A DNA stretch of 64,000 bases. Origin: Thiomicrorhabdus sp965602805 (GTDB lineage: Bacteria > Pseudomonadota > Gammaproteobacteria > Thiomicrospirales > Thiomicrospiraceae). The notes under the pieces are model-generated. The model saw only the letters and a list, made by a program, of their open reading frames with translations, had not been told where the DNA came from and searched no databases. Made by a program: the position numbers and the translations under genes. Every line of letters starts with the position of its first letter. Position 1 is the stretch's first letter. Below, piece by piece: positions 18,939 to 27,761 of this stretch. The stretch covers positions 1-64,000 of the forward strand of contig CBFCZK010000004.1 of assembly GCA_965602805.1 (NCBI GenBank), given 5' to 3'.

Positions 18939-19177
18939 GATAACGGCTCAACCTGTATGTGATCTGCAATTTGTTTGTCGATTGCAAAGCGACTGCCATC
19001 CACACACACCACTAAGTTTTGGCCTCTAACCAAAATAAGTTCCACCACGCTATTGGTATGAAACCCAAGATGCACCAGGCGCATTTTTATCTCAGAATCA
19101 CCTTGTAAAGCGGTGATTTGGCTGATTTGCCCGGCATGGCACTCAGAGAGGGGAAGGTTGTGTTTTCGGTTTGGCAT
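18935..19177 (-). CDS. feoA: FeoA protein (SH3-like) of ferrous iron uptake
   Basis: A small SH3-fold protein that works with FeoB, 80 aa from the ATG at 19177. The frame opens three codons earlier with TTG at 19186. Conserved parts: LPLSECHAGQ, MRLVHLGFHTNSVVELI and SRFAIDKQIADHI. It is the first gene of feoABC, with a Fur-like box upstream, so it is expected to be iron-repressed. Confidence 0.94.
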   Translation of the reverse strand: MPNRKHNLPLSECHAGQISQITALQGDSEIKMRLVHLGFHTNSVVELILVRGQNLVVCVDGSRFAIDKQIADHIQVEPLS

Positions 19178-19190
19178 AGTTTTCAATTCT

Positions 19191-19209
19191 AAATGATAAT
19201 GGTTTTTAT
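19191..19209 (-). promoter_or_regulatory. Probable Fur box of feoABC
   Basis: AAATGATAATGGTTTTTAT, upstream of feoA, keeps the left half of the 19-bp Fur consensus (GATAATGATAATCATTATC) well, while the right half is degenerate. Position and gene content support iron control. Confidence 0.55.
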
Positions 19210-19403
19210 TTAGGTGTAGGATAGCAAACCTGACAAGTTACTTCAATCTTTACCATTAAATATTGATCGATGAAGGCTTTGACATCTGTTGCTGAAAATT
19301 TATATTAATCGAATTTTTTGAGTGTTTGCCTAAGAGTTGGCTTGGACAAGAGGACTGTTGAGGAAGTTCTCAAAGAGATGGGAGCTGATTATTATAAATA
19401 AAC

Positions 19404-19423
19404 AAGGCGCTTTAATGCGCCAA
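19404..19423 (-). terminator. Possible terminator of the metX-metW operon
   Basis: The inverted repeat GGCGC/GCGCC with a short loop is followed on the minus strand by TTGTTTATTTA. The stem is only 5-6 bp and the T run is interrupted, so it is weak. Confidence 0.45.
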
Positions 19424-19448
19424 TTAAACCGGTAGTTTGTTGTAAAAA

Positions 19449-20063
19449 CTATGACGCTTTTTTTTGAACCTTGTACAAAGCCACTTCGCCAAGCCAATTA
19501 GGCGCAATGCTCATACCAAGGGTTCTACGGTGCTCTGCATTAACAACGGTACGTGCGACCACTTCAATATCCTTTTCTTCACATAAGGCTTCAAAGTCAT
19601 TAAAGGTACACATGTGGATATTCGGTGTGTCATACCACTGATAAGGTAGAGTATCCGTTTTTGGCATGTGGCCTTTAAACAGAAGTTGCGCACGGTTACG
19701 CCAGTGGCCGAAATTCGGAAAAGTAATGATGATTTGTTTACCAATCGCCAACATGTCTTCAAGTAATTCGTCAGGGCGGCGTACGACTTGAAGAGCTTGG
19801 GTCATAATGACATAGTCAAAAGAGTCGTTATCAAAGTAGTCACATAAGTCGTGACTATTTAAATCGCTTTGAATGACGTTTAGGCCTTTTTGGATTGCTT
19901 GAATGTTTTTAGTGGAGTTTATCTCCATGCCATAACCGGTCACACCATAAGTGTCGATTAAGTGTTGCAATAATTGGCCATCCCCACAACCTAAGTCTAA
20001 GACGCGACTATTGGGTTTTATCCATTCTGAAATGAGTTTAAACTCTGGTGTAATGTGGCTCAT
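19449..20063 (-). CDS. metW: Methionine biosynthesis protein MetW
   Basis: A SAM-methyltransferase-fold protein (204 aa) almost always coupled to metX and needed for full MetX activity in some proteobacteria. SAM-binding motif VLDLGCGDGQLL, then FDYVIMTQALQVVRRP, the MetW signature. It overlaps metX by four bases. Confidence 0.95.
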   Translation of the reverse strand: MSHITPEFKLISEWIKPNSRVLDLGCGDGQLLQHLIDTYGVTGYGMEINSTKNIQAIQKGLNVIQSDLNSHDLCDYFDNDSFDYVIMTQALQVVRRPDELLEDMLAIGKQIIITFPNFGHWRNRAQLLFKGHMPKTDTLPYQWYDTPNIHMCTFNDFEALCEEKDIEVVARTVVNAEHRRTLGMSIAPNWLGEVALYKVQKKAS

Positions 20064-21232
20064 TTTTCAGCTCCTTGTTCAGGAATGATATGGATTTCTG
20101 GTGGTGTAATATCATTAATAATGCGTTGCATATAGGCTCTAAAAACCCCTTCATAATGGTCGTTAGGCAGTAAAAATGCATCATGGCCATGTTCTGATTC
20201 GACTTCAGCGTAGCAGACATCGGCATCATTATCGAGCAGGGCTTTAACGATTTCATGGGAGCGTTCTGGCGCAAAACGCCAATCAGTCGTGAATGAGACC
20301 ACTAAAAATTTAGCGGTCGCTAACGCAAGGGTTTTTGACAAGTCATGCTCAAATTCTGAAGCTGGATCAAAATAATCTAATGCTTTGGTCATCAATAGAT
20401 ATGTATTTGCGTCAAAATTTTGTGTGGTGGCGAACTTTTCGCCTTGATAACGCAGATAACTTTCAACTTGGAACTCGACTTCGTAACTGTATTGCAACTC
20501 ATCCTTACGGCGTTCACGGCCAAATTTAGCGCCCATCATATCGTCCGAAAGATAGGTTAAATGACCAAGCATTCGCGCTTGAGCTAATCCCTGTTTGGGA
20601 ACGGTATTGTGCTCTAGAAAACGACCTTCGTGAAAGTCAGGGTCCGTCATGATCGCTCTACGCGCCACTTCGTTAAAAGCGATATTTTGTGCTGATAATT
20701 TGGGAGCCGCCGCAATGACAATGGCATGCTGGAGCTTATCTGGGTAGTCAATCGCCCATTGTAAAACCTGCATTCCGCCCATAGAACCGCCAATTAAAGC
20801 AGCCCATTGGTTGATGCCGAGATGTTTACGCAGTTCATTCTGGCTGTTAACCCAATCGCGACAAGTGACAATTGGGAAGTCTGGACCATAAACTATACCC
20901 GTTTCTGGATTTAGAGTGGTCGGGCCTGTACTGCCACGACAGCCTCCTAAATTATTGGAACTGACCACAAAAAAATGATTGGTATCAATGGGTTTTCCTG
21001 GGCCGATATAATCATTCCACCAGCCCGGCTTGTTATTTGCATCTAAACCGGCGACATGGTGGTCACCACTGAGCGCATGGCAAATTAAAATCCCATTAGA
21101 AGCTGTGGCATTGAGTGTGCCGTAAGTTTCGTAGATAAGATCATAGCGAGGTAAAATCGAACCACTGGAAAGGGTAAGGGGGGTTTCAATATGTAAAGTT
21201 TGTGGCGTGATTACACCGAGTTCTACTGTCAT
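20060..21232 (-). CDS. metX: Homoserine O-acyltransferase MetX (probably succinyltransferase)
   Basis: Activates homoserine with an acyl-CoA for methionine synthesis. The 390-aa alpha/beta hydrolase has nucleophile Ser150 in GGSMGG and late motifs TTDWRFAPERS and EHGHDAFL carrying the Asp and His. MetX enzymes use acetyl- or succinyl-CoA. The Arg in DWRF and the coupling to metW resemble gammaproteobacterial succinyl-specific MetX; that specificity is inference. It lies nine bases after yggT in the proC-yggT-metX-metW run. Confidence 0.95.
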   Translation of the reverse strand: MTVELGVITPQTLHIETPLTLSSGSILPRYDLIYETYGTLNATASNGILICHALSGDHHVAGLDANNKPGWWNDYIGPGKPIDTNHFFVVSSNNLGGCRGSTGPTTLNPETGIVYGPDFPIVTCRDWVNSQNELRKHLGINQWAALIGGSMGGMQVLQWAIDYPDKLQHAIVIAAAPKLSAQNIAFNEVARRAIMTDPDFHEGRFLEHNTVPKQGLAQARMLGHLTYLSDDMMGAKFGRERRKDELQYSYEVEFQVESYLRYQGEKFATTQNFDANTYLLMTKALDYFDPASEFEHDLSKTLALATAKFLVVSFTTDWRFAPERSHEIVKALLDNDADVCYAEVESEHGHDAFLLPNDHYEGVFRAYMQRIINDITPPEIHIIPEQGAEK

Positions 21233-21241
21233 GACGAATAT

Positions 21242-21820
21242 TTACCCTGCCAATGTTTGTGCAATTTTCGTGATGGAACCGACCACCATTATCTGCACCA
21301 ACTTAATGGTCAAGATAGCCGCTATAGGCGATAAATCCATGCCAGCAAGCGGGGGAATGTACTTTTTAAAAGGTTCCAAAATTGGATTGGTCAGCTGATC
21401 AAAAATAGCGGTATTTGGGTTGTTTCCAGGCGCGACCCAGCTTAGAACCACTTGGATGATAATTAACCAGAAGAGCATGTCCAGTAGCTGATTCATAATC
21501 TCAGTAACGGAGGCAAGCAGAATAAAAACAGCCCCGAACTCTTTCTGCGTTAGAAAACCAACCAGCAACACAAACAGAGCCTGGATAATGACCGCGGTAC
21601 CGATGGCTGACCAATCCCAACGGCCTTTTAGCGGTATCGCTTTATTGATAGGCGCGCATAATGGATTGGTAACCTTGGCAATAAAGGTCACAATTGGGTG
21701 GCGCCAATCCGCATGGGTCGCGCGCAATAAAAAACGCAACATTAAGGAAAATATCACTAGCCCTATAACAAACTGCAGTAAAAAAAGGCCGCCTTGACCC
21801 ATTGGTGAACTCATTTCCAT
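21242..21820 (-). CDS. yggT: YggT family membrane protein
   Basis: A 192-aa integral membrane protein with two YGGT repeats, each with paired hydrophobic helices and an N-P pair (VTNPLCAPINKAIP; LTNPILEPFKKYIP). Its function is poorly defined; family members are linked to osmotic stress. The start codon touches the proC stop (TAATG), with AGGAGG upstream, so translation is coupled. Confidence 0.93.
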   Translation of the reverse strand: MEMSSPMGQGGLFLLQFVIGLVIFSLMLRFLLRATHADWRHPIVTFIAKVTNPLCAPINKAIPLKGRWDWSAIGTAVIIQALFVLLVGFLTQKEFGAVFILLASVTEIMNQLLDMLFWLIIIQVVLSWVAPGNNPNTAIFDQLTNPILEPFKKYIPPLAGMDLSPIAAILTIKLVQIMVVGSITKIAQTLAG

Positions 21821-22647
21821 TATGCTTGCCCTCCTAATTCATCGGCTAATTCTTTGGCTCTATTTTGAGCACAAAACATAGCGTCTTCTACTGCTTGACG
21901 AAGATTAGACTCTTCAAACTTCATGATTGCTTTTTCGGTGGTGCCATTGGGTGACGTCACATTTTTTCTTAAAGTTGCACAGTCTAGCGGACTTTCCATA
22001 GCCATTTTGGCGGCTCCTAAAGCTGTCTGCAGGGTGAGTAAATGCGCAGTTTTGGCATCAAGTCCCATTTTCAGGGCGGTTTCTTCCATCGCTTCCATAA
22101 ACAGAAAGTAATAAGCAGGTCCACTGCCGGACAGTGCGGTGACGGTATCCAGTTTTTGTTCTTCATCGACCCAAACGGTAATGCCAGCAGCACGCAGAAT
22201 ATGTTCAGATTGGCTTTTTTGGTCAGCGGAAACAAATGGATTCGCAAACAGTCCCGTTGCCCCTGCCTGAATCAATGAAGGGGTGTTGGGCATGGTTCGT
22301 ACAATGGACACATCACCGCCTAACCAGCGATTAATGTCTTGTGAGCGAATACCGGCGGCGATTGAAATCACCATGCAAGCTTTAGCTTGCACACTTTCCT
22401 GAATATCTTTGCAGACGGATTGCAATATTTGCGGTTTGACGGCTAAGACGACAATCTCAGCTTGAGATATAGCCTCGTTATTATCCGCGAAACAGTGAAT
22501 GCCGAAAGTTTGCGTGATTTGATCACGTTGTGCAGAGGTTGGGTCGGTAGCAATAATTTTTTGCTGATCGTAGCCACTGGCCAATAGACCACCAATGAGA
22601 CTTTGCGCCATATTGCCCGCGCCGATAAAACAGATCGTTTTGTTCAT
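21820..22647 (-). CDS. proC: Pyrroline-5-carboxylate reductase
   Basis: Last step of proline synthesis: reduces P5C with NAD(P)H. The 275-aa protein has the dinucleotide motif GAGNMAQSLIGGLL at the N-terminus, VLAVKPQ and the C-terminal substrate region ALSGSGPAYYF / VTSPNGTTEKA. First gene of proC-yggT-metX-metW. yggS, which often precedes proC, is instead at 26787, separated by the cytochrome and an orphan gene. Confidence 0.97.
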   Translation of the reverse strand: MNKTICFIGAGNMAQSLIGGLLASGYDQQKIIATDPTSAQRDQITQTFGIHCFADNNEAISQAEIVVLAVKPQILQSVCKDIQESVQAKACMVISIAAGIRSQDINRWLGGDVSIVRTMPNTPSLIQAGATGLFANPFVSADQKSQSEHILRAAGITVWVDEEQKLDTVTALSGSGPAYYFLFMEAMEETALKMGLDAKTAHLLTLQTALGAAKMAMESPLDCATLRKNVTSPNGTTEKAIMKFEESNLRQAVEDAMFCAQNRAKELADELGGQA

Positions 22648-22812
22648 AATAGTTTTACGTTAACCGAATGTTTGTCAAAAGATGGCTGATATTATACGGT
22701 AAAAAGTGATGAAAACGAGATAAGAAGTCGTCAAAAGGTCGTCAAAGAACCCCTTGAAAAGGTCTCTAATGGGTAACGTCTTCAACGGATAACACGGAGA
22801 GATAAAATAAGT

Positions 22813-22840
22813 GATGATTCACCAGGCCTGGTGAATCATC
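22813..22840. repeat. 28-bp perfect palindrome built on the iterated 12-mer; likely terminator
   Basis: Arm GATGATTCACCAGG and its exact reverse complement meet without a spacer; the central 12-mer (22821-22832) is an exact copy of the iterated palindrome. It lies after the cytochrome gene, and on the minus strand it is followed by a T-rich stretch, so it may end that transcript. Confidence 0.85.
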
Positions 22841-22862
22841 GTTGGAACTTAAAAGCTATGCA

Positions 22863-25100
22863 TTAGGGGTGTGTTGCGATTGCGGTTGCTAGGCTTGCTG
22901 GAATATGCGGTGTTTCTTGATACATGGCTTTAAAACGGCGAACATGACTATCGCCAACAATGCCGTGCTCAGGGTCATCGGCATGCATGGATTCCACAAA
23001 ACTCGGTTTAATGGTTTGGTAAAGCAGTTCAACCTCAATGGTGAAGGGGCCAACGGTGGCAATAGGCACCTGATAGGTCATGCTATCTATACCATCGGAA
23101 CCTGGTTCGCCTGCTTCAATGCCTGAGGTGAAGTTGGCATCGCTTTCCGCGAGACCAAAAATGCCATCATCATAAAAACTAGGGTCAACCGGGTTAAGGT
23201 GCTGTCCCGCAATTGTGAATCCTACTGGTAGAATTCGGTTATCTTTTTTATATTTACGCGCATGCAGTAAAACATGCGTTATGTCGGTATTGACATCACC
23301 CAAGACCGCTTCATAAATTTGTACCTGACTTTCATCGGTAATCACATCATAATGCGGTTCGAAACATGTTGTGTAATCAAAGGTTGAATGGTCCTTTTCA
23401 ATACTTAAACACCTGTAATGGGTGAAATTATCATCTTTGGCAATGCGACCACTGGCATCGGCGGCACCCGACTCGAAAATAACGGTATCACTGCTGGTAT
23501 CTGTCACTTTAGTGTGTAGCCATAAACGACGGGAAGGATAACTGGTCGGTAATTTGTGTCCCGTATGGTTGGTGATGCTGACGGGTATGTTAAGAGTGTC
23601 ATCGGCTAGCGTTGTGGTACTTATATTGGTTGCACCAATCGTTAGTGTCGAAGCGGTGGCCAATATGGCGCGAGTCTCAGCTTGCTTGGTTTCAAAACCT
23701 GCCGTAGTGGTCGAACTGGCAATGCCCAGCGTTTCACTATATTTTTTCAAAAGCTCTAATAAATATTCATTGGAACCGACCATTTCATGCTGCCCAAAAG
23801 GCGTGCGTGATGGCGCACTTGATGGTGTGGTGGTAATAGGCGTCGAATAATCGGGTGCAGGTTCACTCATATGGCAGCTTTGACAAGTCCTTCCCGTCGT
23901 CGCGTTTGAGAAGGCACTGTTCAGCCACTCCCAATAAGGGGTTTGTTCGGGGAATTGTGCATTTTCCTGGTCTCCTGCATGATTGGTAATCATTTCAGGA
24001 TTGCCCGCTAAATCAAGCGTTGGCGTGTATAGGTTGTGGCAACTGGCGCAAAGTTTAGACTCTCTGATATGAGCCCCCGCGGTCGGTTGATATTGGGTGT
24101 TGTTTTGCATGGCTTGGCCAAACGCACTGAAAGGGCCGTTAATGGCAAGTTTGTTGTTAGTGTCTCGATCGGCTTCACTGTTGAGGGTGTAGTGACCGCT
24201 CATTGAAGTAATGTCACCTAAATTAACATCTTGAATTTGATGGCAAGCGGTACAAGACACGCCGTCACGGGCGTGTGGATCATTCATAGCATCGGCCATG
24301 GAGTAACCGCCTTCCGCCAGTATGCCTGATGGGTCGGGGGTGAGTAACGCTGGATTAGAGTGCGCATGGGTATACGCCATCGGAGAGTGGCACCGGAGAC
24401 AAGTATCTTCAATAAAGACTTTTTTATCCGGAAAAATATGGGTTTCCTCTTCGACCACCGCATTGTAGTAGGGGTCATTTAACGCATGCGCCATGGTGCT
24501 GTGTTTACGCGAAGTAGATGGGCTGATATCTTTAGTGTTGAAGTTCATCACCGTCGTTGTGCCAGTATGACAACTTTTGCAAGTTTCGGGGGTGGTAAAA
24601 ACACCGATATTTCCCCAGGTAGGGCTATAGGTTGGATTGGCAAATAATGCACTGTCTGTCGCATTAGCGAGCGTCAACACGGCTGTATCATCCAACACGG
24701 TGGCGTTGGCTGGATTACTTAAGCCCAAATGAAACATTTTAGTGTCAGTGGTATCGCGAGTCGCAATTAACGCAATTGACACGGTTGCAGAAAGCGTTCC
24801 GGGTGCAAATGAAGCTGTGCCACTGGTGGCTGTGTAATCGACTCCAGCAAGGGCACTACCGTCAACGGTTTGATAATCAACCGTCACTGTCTCTGCTGAA
24901 GCTTGAGACAATAGAATCGTTGTACTAACCTCAGTGGCCACATCGGTTGCAGAAGCATCGGTAACACTAATAGAAGGTGCTGTCGGTGTAGGCTCAACCT
25001 CCGCGGTATCACCGCTACCTCCGCCACCGCAACTAATCAAAGATAGTGCCATAAAACTCATTAATAGCCCATTTGTTAACAGTCGATATGCGTGTGCCAT
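22863..25100 (-). CDS. Pentaheme c-type cytochrome lipoprotein with Calx-beta domain
   Basis: A 745-aa lipoprotein: lipobox SLISC with Cys24, a GGGGSG linker, a Calx-beta-like domain (~45-145; VDYQTVDGSALAGVDY), then five CxxCH heme sites beginning at Cys174, 234, 283, 351 and 406, and a C-terminal beta-rich domain. The arrangement resembles periplasm- or surface-exposed cytochromes of the multiheme cytochrome c554/NrfA-like superfamily, but I cannot assign a substrate. Extra conserved His residues could be distal ligands. No electron-transfer partner gene lies beside it. It interrupts the usual proC-yggS neighbourhood and has divergent flanks. Confidence 0.88.
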   Translation of the reverse strand: MAHAYRLLTNGLLMSFMALSLISCGGGGSGDTAEVEPTPTAPSISVTDASATDVATEVSTTILLSQASAETVTVDYQTVDGSALAGVDYTATSGTASFAPGTLSATVSIALIATRDTTDTKMFHLGLSNPANATVLDDTAVLTLANATDSALFANPTYSPTWGNIGVFTTPETCKSCHTGTTTVMNFNTKDISPSTSRKHSTMAHALNDPYYNAVVEEETHIFPDKKVFIEDTCLRCHSPMAYTHAHSNPALLTPDPSGILAEGGYSMADAMNDPHARDGVSCTACHQIQDVNLGDITSMSGHYTLNSEADRDTNNKLAINGPFSAFGQAMQNNTQYQPTAGAHIRESKLCASCHNLYTPTLDLAGNPEMITNHAGDQENAQFPEQTPYWEWLNSAFSNATTGRTCQSCHMSEPAPDYSTPITTTPSSAPSRTPFGQHEMVGSNEYLLELLKKYSETLGIASSTTTAGFETKQAETRAILATASTLTIGATNISTTTLADDTLNIPVSITNHTGHKLPTSYPSRRLWLHTKVTDTSSDTVIFESGAADASGRIAKDDNFTHYRCLSIEKDHSTFDYTTCFEPHYDVITDESQVQIYEAVLGDVNTDITHVLLHARKYKKDNRILPVGFTIAGQHLNPVDPSFYDDGIFGLAESDANFTSGIEAGEPGSDGIDSMTYQVPIATVGPFTIEVELLYQTIKPSFVESMHADDPEHGIVGDSHVRRFKAMYQETPHIPASLATAIATHP

Positions 25101-25263
25101 AGTTCTCCGATGATTGCCTGGGTGACCAGGACGATAAAAATTGTTTAATCGTTTAACCTTATAATAAGCAATTTAACCAGTCTTTGTACCTGAATTCAAC
25201 TATTGTTTGCAATGATGCTTTAGAAGTTGATTTAGAATAATTTGAAGTTTTCAACACAGAATG

Positions 25264-25275
25264 ACCAGGCCTGGT
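25264..25275. repeat. Iterated palindrome, intergenic copy 6
   Basis: Exact copy in the divergent spacer upstream of the cytochrome gene, without extended arms. Confidence 0.9.
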
Positions 25276-25368
25276 AACTTCATGTAAAAATAATCTTAAC
25301 TAATTAAAACTAAAGAAAATTTTAGAAATGTCGATAAAATAAGTATCAAGGAAATAATCCCTTGTTTT

Positions 25369-25440
25369 ACTGGGTTTGCTTGCTTCTAAGGCCGTATAAA
25401 GAATCATATACAAAGGTTTCTAGGCATGCGGTAGCCCAGT
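25369..25440 (+). ncRNA. Long imperfect hairpin in the leader of the 25579 gene
   Basis: ACTGGG pairs with CCCAGT at the ends. Inside, TTGCTTGC pairs with GCATGCGG (one mismatch), part of CTTCTAAG pairs with TTTCTAGG, and GTATA pairs with TATAC around an 8-nt loop. This gives a 72-nt stacked stem-loop about 140 bp before the start codon. It matches no riboswitch consensus I know. It could be a leader element or a separate small RNA. Confidence 0.4.
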
Positions 25441-25509
25441 GATCGTTCAGGTTTCTAAAAACAGAAAAGTTAAAATTCGAAAGTCAAAAGTGAGAGTGGC
25501 GTAGCAACG

Positions 25510-25537
25510 AAGATTGCTAAATGCCATTAGCAATCTT
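25510..25537 (+). other. Second hairpin upstream of the 25579 gene
   Basis: AAGATTGCTA and TAGCAATCTT form a perfect 10-bp stem around AATGCCAT, ending 41 bp before the start codon. No T run follows directly, so it is more likely a leader stem than a terminator. The rest of the spacer 25101-25578 shows only the palindrome copy at 25264. Confidence 0.45.
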
Positions 25538-25578
25538 TACAAGGGTGGCTTTTAGATTTAAGAGAAAAGGTCGTTATT

Positions 25579-26649
25579 ATGTCTAATACAATTTCACAAA
25601 ACCCAATGCTCGCTAAATTCATGATGGACCCCGAGGCCCAAGCCGATGCGTCTAAGTCTGCTAAAGGTAGCGTATCTGATTTGGTTCGCGCACAGCAAGC
25701 GGCAGAGAATTCGCAAAACGCGACCTCTCAAGAATCAGAAAATGATGCGTTTATGCAGTCACCTCAAGCAGTGGTGGCAGCAGCCAGAATGCAATCGGTC
25801 GAGAGCAGTTATCAATATAGCGAAACCATGAGTATGCAACTCACCACCAAAGAAGGTGATACCGTTTCGCTCGACTTTAAACAACTCTATGCACAATACC
25901 AATCTTATACTCGACAACAGTCGGCAGAATCCGGGCCAAGTGGCGTGCGTTATTTTGAGAGCAAAGAAGCTCTGGAGATGACGGCATTTGAAGAGCAGTT
26001 TGCCTTTTCGGTTGACGGCGATTTAAACGAAGACGAACTTAATGCCATTTTTGATGTCTTCGAACAAGTGGATCAGTTGGCGAATAATTTTTTTGATGGC
26101 AATATTGAAAAAGCCCTTTCGCAAGCGATGGAACTCGAAATCGATTATGGCCAGCTGGAAAGTTTTAAACTAAACCTAACGCAAACTGAAGCGACTGCGG
26201 TGCGCTATCAACAAGCCGCCGTTACCGAATATGAAAATGTGCAGGATAAAACGGTAGCGGACAAGACTGAGGAATATGGCGTTAATATGTCTGACTTGCC
26301 TGAATATTTACAGCAATGGCAGTCTGCAGTTGAAAAACTCGATGAGCAGTTTGAAAATGCACAGGTAGTTTTAGATGAAATATTGTCTAGCGTGGTGACG
26401 CAGCGTTTTCCAGAAAGTTTTCCTGAACTAGATGGTCGTTTAGGATGGCTTGAAAGGGTGCAGGTTTTTCATGAGCGTTTATCCGGTTATGCTGAACAAA
26501 GCAGTAATAAGGTAGAGGATGCCGCCATGACCGATGAGGTGACTGAAACCTCTGAAGTGACGGAAGAACCTGAGGTAGAAAACAACAGCGAAAGTCGTGA
26601 CCAAAATAGTGAACAAGCTCGAGAAGACGAAACCCAAGAAAGATCATAA
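25579..26649 (+). CDS. Uncharacterised acidic protein
   Basis: A 356-aa soluble protein with three zones: a low-complexity Ser/Gln/Ala N-terminus (1-70), a conserved-looking core (~75-215) with FSVDGDLNEDELNAIFDVFE..LANNFFDGNIEKAL, and a highly acidic Glu-rich tail (from ~318). The core pattern occurs in uncharacterised proteobacterial proteins (possibly the DUF5610-type group; uncertain). No catalytic motif is seen. The start ATG follows AAAAGG. The long structured leader suggests post-transcriptional control. Confidence 0.75.
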   Translation: MSNTISQNPMLAKFMMDPEAQADASKSAKGSVSDLVRAQQAAENSQNATSQESENDAFMQSPQAVVAAARMQSVESSYQYSETMSMQLTTKEGDTVSLDFKQLYAQYQSYTRQQSAESGPSGVRYFESKEALEMTAFEEQFAFSVDGDLNEDELNAIFDVFEQVDQLANNFFDGNIEKALSQAMELEIDYGQLESFKLNLTQTEATAVRYQQAAVTEYENVQDKTVADKTEEYGVNMSDLPEYLQQWQSAVEKLDEQFENAQVVLDEILSSVVTQRFPESFPELDGRLGWLERVQVFHERLSGYAEQSSNKVEDAAMTDEVTETSEVTEEPEVENNSESRDQNSEQAREDETQERS

Positions 26650-26786
26650 TGAGCCTTTGAAGGTTTTATTTAATGGTTTCTATTAAATAGCACAATTCGC
26701 AAGGTCTGTGAGCCAGGAGATTGATTGAAAAATCAGTGTTCTGGATTTTTTGGTTTTAAGCCTCAGCTTTTCGAATCAATCGAAGG

Positions 26787-27488
26787 TTATGTTTTTGTTG
26801 GCGTGTTTCGAGCACCAAAAATATCTGTCCCAATACGCACCATGGTGGCACCCTCCATAATCGCCGCTTCTAAATCTGCGGACATGCCCATTGAAAGTGT
26901 GTCTAACGGCGCATTTGAGATTTGTTTTTGCAACGTCTGTAAAAGTTCAGACATCAACGCAAATGGCTTACGTTGATTTTCAAACCCCTCAGTTCTTTGC
27001 GGTATCGCCATTAAGCCTCTTAAGGTTAGATTGGGTAAGTCTGCGATTTCTTGAGCGACTTGCAGAACTTCTTGCGGCGTAAATCCAGCCTTGCTTGGTT
27101 CTTCACTGATATTAACTTCTAATAGAATATTAAGCGGGGCTAAACCCTCTGGTCGCTGACTGCTGAGACGTTGCGCAATTTTCAAACGATCTACGCTGTG
27201 CACCCAAGCAAAGTGTTCTGCAATAGGTTTGGTTTTATTGGATTGAATGGGACCGATAAAGTGCCACTCTAATTCAGGTTTCTGTGCAATTTTAACTAAA
27301 GATTCTTGCACATAATTTTCCCCAAAACAGGTTTGACCATTCTCAGCCAAAATCATGATATCTTCGATAGGTTTGGTTTTACTTACCGCCAACAACTTCA
27401 CGGATTCAAGTGGTCGCGTAGCATCCAAGCAGGCCTGGTGAATTCTATTTTGGACGCTGTGAAAACGTTCAATCAGTGCGGTTGCCAT
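26787..27488 (-). CDS. yggS: YggS family PLP homeostasis protein
   Basis: A PLP-binding TIM-barrel protein (PLPBP/PipY) that buffers free pyridoxal phosphate. It is 233 aa from the ATG at 27488, behind GGGA; a TTG four codons earlier is the longest frame. The PLP lysine is in LLAVSKTKP (Lys37), and the family signature WHFIGPIQSNK is present, with GMSADLEAAI near the end. A near-copy of the palindrome (27428) codes HQACL. Confidence 0.95.
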   Translation of the reverse strand: MATALIERFHSVQNRIHQACLDATRPLESVKLLAVSKTKPIEDIMILAENGQTCFGENYVQESLVKIAQKPELEWHFIGPIQSNKTKPIAEHFAWVHSVDRLKIAQRLSSQRPEGLAPLNILLEVNISEEPSKAGFTPQEVLQVAQEIADLPNLTLRGLMAIPQRTEGFENQRKPFALMSELLQTLQKQISNAPLDTLSMGMSADLEAAIMEGATMVRIGTDIFGARNTPTKT

Positions 27489-27761
27489 GTTTTTTCCCAA
27501 TCTTTGAGTGAAGTCATTATTGTAGTCAAAAATGAGGCTTAAAGTATCAAAATAAAGTCACTTTCACGCGTACCTCGAATTTACCAATCACTTAGTTTAG
27601 TACAACAATGCGCTACAACAAAGGGGGCGTCAAATTCTTTATAAAAAAGAATGATAAGTTGGATGTTTAATATCAGTTTTATTGATGAATTGTTACGTAT
27701 AAGTAAGGTTTTATAGGCGTATAATTTAGAGATTAAATAATGATAATGACAAGGAGTTAAT

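Noticed and set aside
16750..18960. Several plus-strand open frames of 70-104 codons across feoB
   Set aside because: They are antisense to a full-length FeoB with all motifs, lack ribosome sites and have no protein-like features.
25360..25460. c-di-GMP (GEMM) or other known riboswitch in the leader of the 25579 gene
   Set aside because: The GGCAAACC and GGACGCAAAGC blocks of GEMM-I are absent and no other consensus fits; kept only as an unnamed structured leader.
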